DNA from: Clostridiaceae bacterium
GTDB taxonomy: Bacteria > Bacillota > Clostridia > DSM-8532
NCBI GenBank assembly: GCA_012521105.1
Contig: JAAYNA010000039.1
Span: 1 to 64,000, forward strand
Length of the DNA: 64,000 nt
Direction of reading: 5' to 3'
The notes below the pieces were generated by a model. It was not told the origin of the DNA. It saw only the letters and a list, made by a program, of their open reading frames with translations, and did no database searches. The number at the start of each line of letters is the position of its first letter. Positions within the stretch are counted from its first letter, which is position 1. The position numbers and the translations under genes were made by a program. Below, one piece after another: positions 63,756 through 64,000 of the stretch.

Positions 63756-64000
63756 ATATTAGAGATGAAATGAACAAAATATATAAACCACTAGTTTTAA
63801 AGCAGAAAGAACTCATATCTGAATTGAAAAAATGTGGTGATTTCAAGTTTTCAAGTGGTTTTTTTAATAATCATTATCACAAAAACGAAATAGGTGTATA
63901 TATTGCTGATTGTTTTCCCATTCCGGTAATTTCAATTAAAGGATTATGCGATATAGAAATCGACTTGGAAAGAATAAGCGTTACATCTAAATTAGAAAAG
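63752..64000 (+). CDS. Unrecognised gene, cut by the window end
   Basis: ATG at 63752 with GAGGT upstream; 83 codons are visible before the sequence ends without a stop (MNIRDEMNKIYKPLVLKQKE, HYHKNEIGVYIADCFPIPVI). Codon use is AT-rich, unlike the housekeeping genes. It overlaps the short frame before it by four bases. A small unit such as an immunity partner of a larger toxin gene is possible but not shown. Confidence 0.6.
   Translation, partial: MNIRDEMNKIYKPLVLKQKELISELKKCGDFKFSSGFFNNHYHKNEIGVYIADCFPIPVISIKGLCDIEIDLERISVTSKLEK

Overview
The window looks like a low-GC, Gram-positive, spore-forming anaerobe of the Clostridia. Supporting signs are the dipicolinate synthase pair (dpaAB), the Firmicutes-type order rsmB-rlmN-prpC-prkC-rsgA-rpe-thiN, rplS-rbgA-rnhB, a glycolytic gap/pgk/tpi/gpmI block, corrinoid-type methyltransferase and flavodoxin-ferredoxin genes, and strong TTGACA/TATAAT promoters with AGGAGG ribosome sites. 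I cannot name the species; cellulolytic or thermophilic clostridial relatives are plausible. Most genes are on the minus strand.

Layout. 1-4.3 kb: a patatin-like lipase, an orphan glycosidase-like protein and a foldback repeat with a second partial copy. 4.3-18.8 kb: housekeeping run (thiamine pyrophosphokinase, Rpe, RsgA, PASTA kinase and its phosphatase, RlmN, RsmB, dipeptidase, YraN, FlhB-like and FliK-like orphans, RNase HII, RbgA, L19 with leader, DUF3048). A miniature insertion-sequence derivative lies at 17.2-17.55 kb. 19-25.5 kb: small lipoprotein, DUF1292, RuvX, then gpmI, a fused pgk-tpi gene and gap. 25.6-37.1 kb: SpoU methylase, sulfotransferase, HolA, ComEC, acetyltransferase, peptide-type binding protein, PgeF, dipicolinate synthase, M16 peptidase. 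37.1-41.7 kb: heterodimeric ABC exporter and a HAD phosphatase. 41.8-42.8 kb: an erm-type 23S rRNA methylase behind a leader-peptide attenuator. 42.9-51 kb: a carbohydrate-type ABC uptake operon with its own histidine kinase and AraC-type response regulator. 51.4-53.3 kb: CobW-like GTPase with a MtaA/CmuA-type methyltransferase. 53.5-62.8 kb: three regulator-controlled modules (TetR plus membrane protein; ArsR plus ABC-2 exporter; TetR plus EFR1 flavodoxin-ferredoxin) and a serine hydrolase plus ABC-2 exporter operon. 63.3 kb: tRNA-Leu(UAG). The window ends inside an unrecognised gene.

The strongest observations are: (a) the erm leader, which encodes a 9-residue peptide with an Arg-Ile-Arg stalling motif, a terminator hairpin and an 8-bp sequence able to hide the erm ribosome site; (b) an in-frame PGK-TPI fusion whose junction is an A10 run followed by stop codons in both other frames; (c) two different miniature repeat elements; and (d) three clear operator/promoter designs. 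A caution applies to (b): four genes (pgeF, the M16 peptidase, the sugar-binding lipoprotein and a membrane protein) carry five single-base indels, several in short homopolymers, that each break an otherwise intact reading frame. That suggests either consensus errors in this assembly or recent gene decay.
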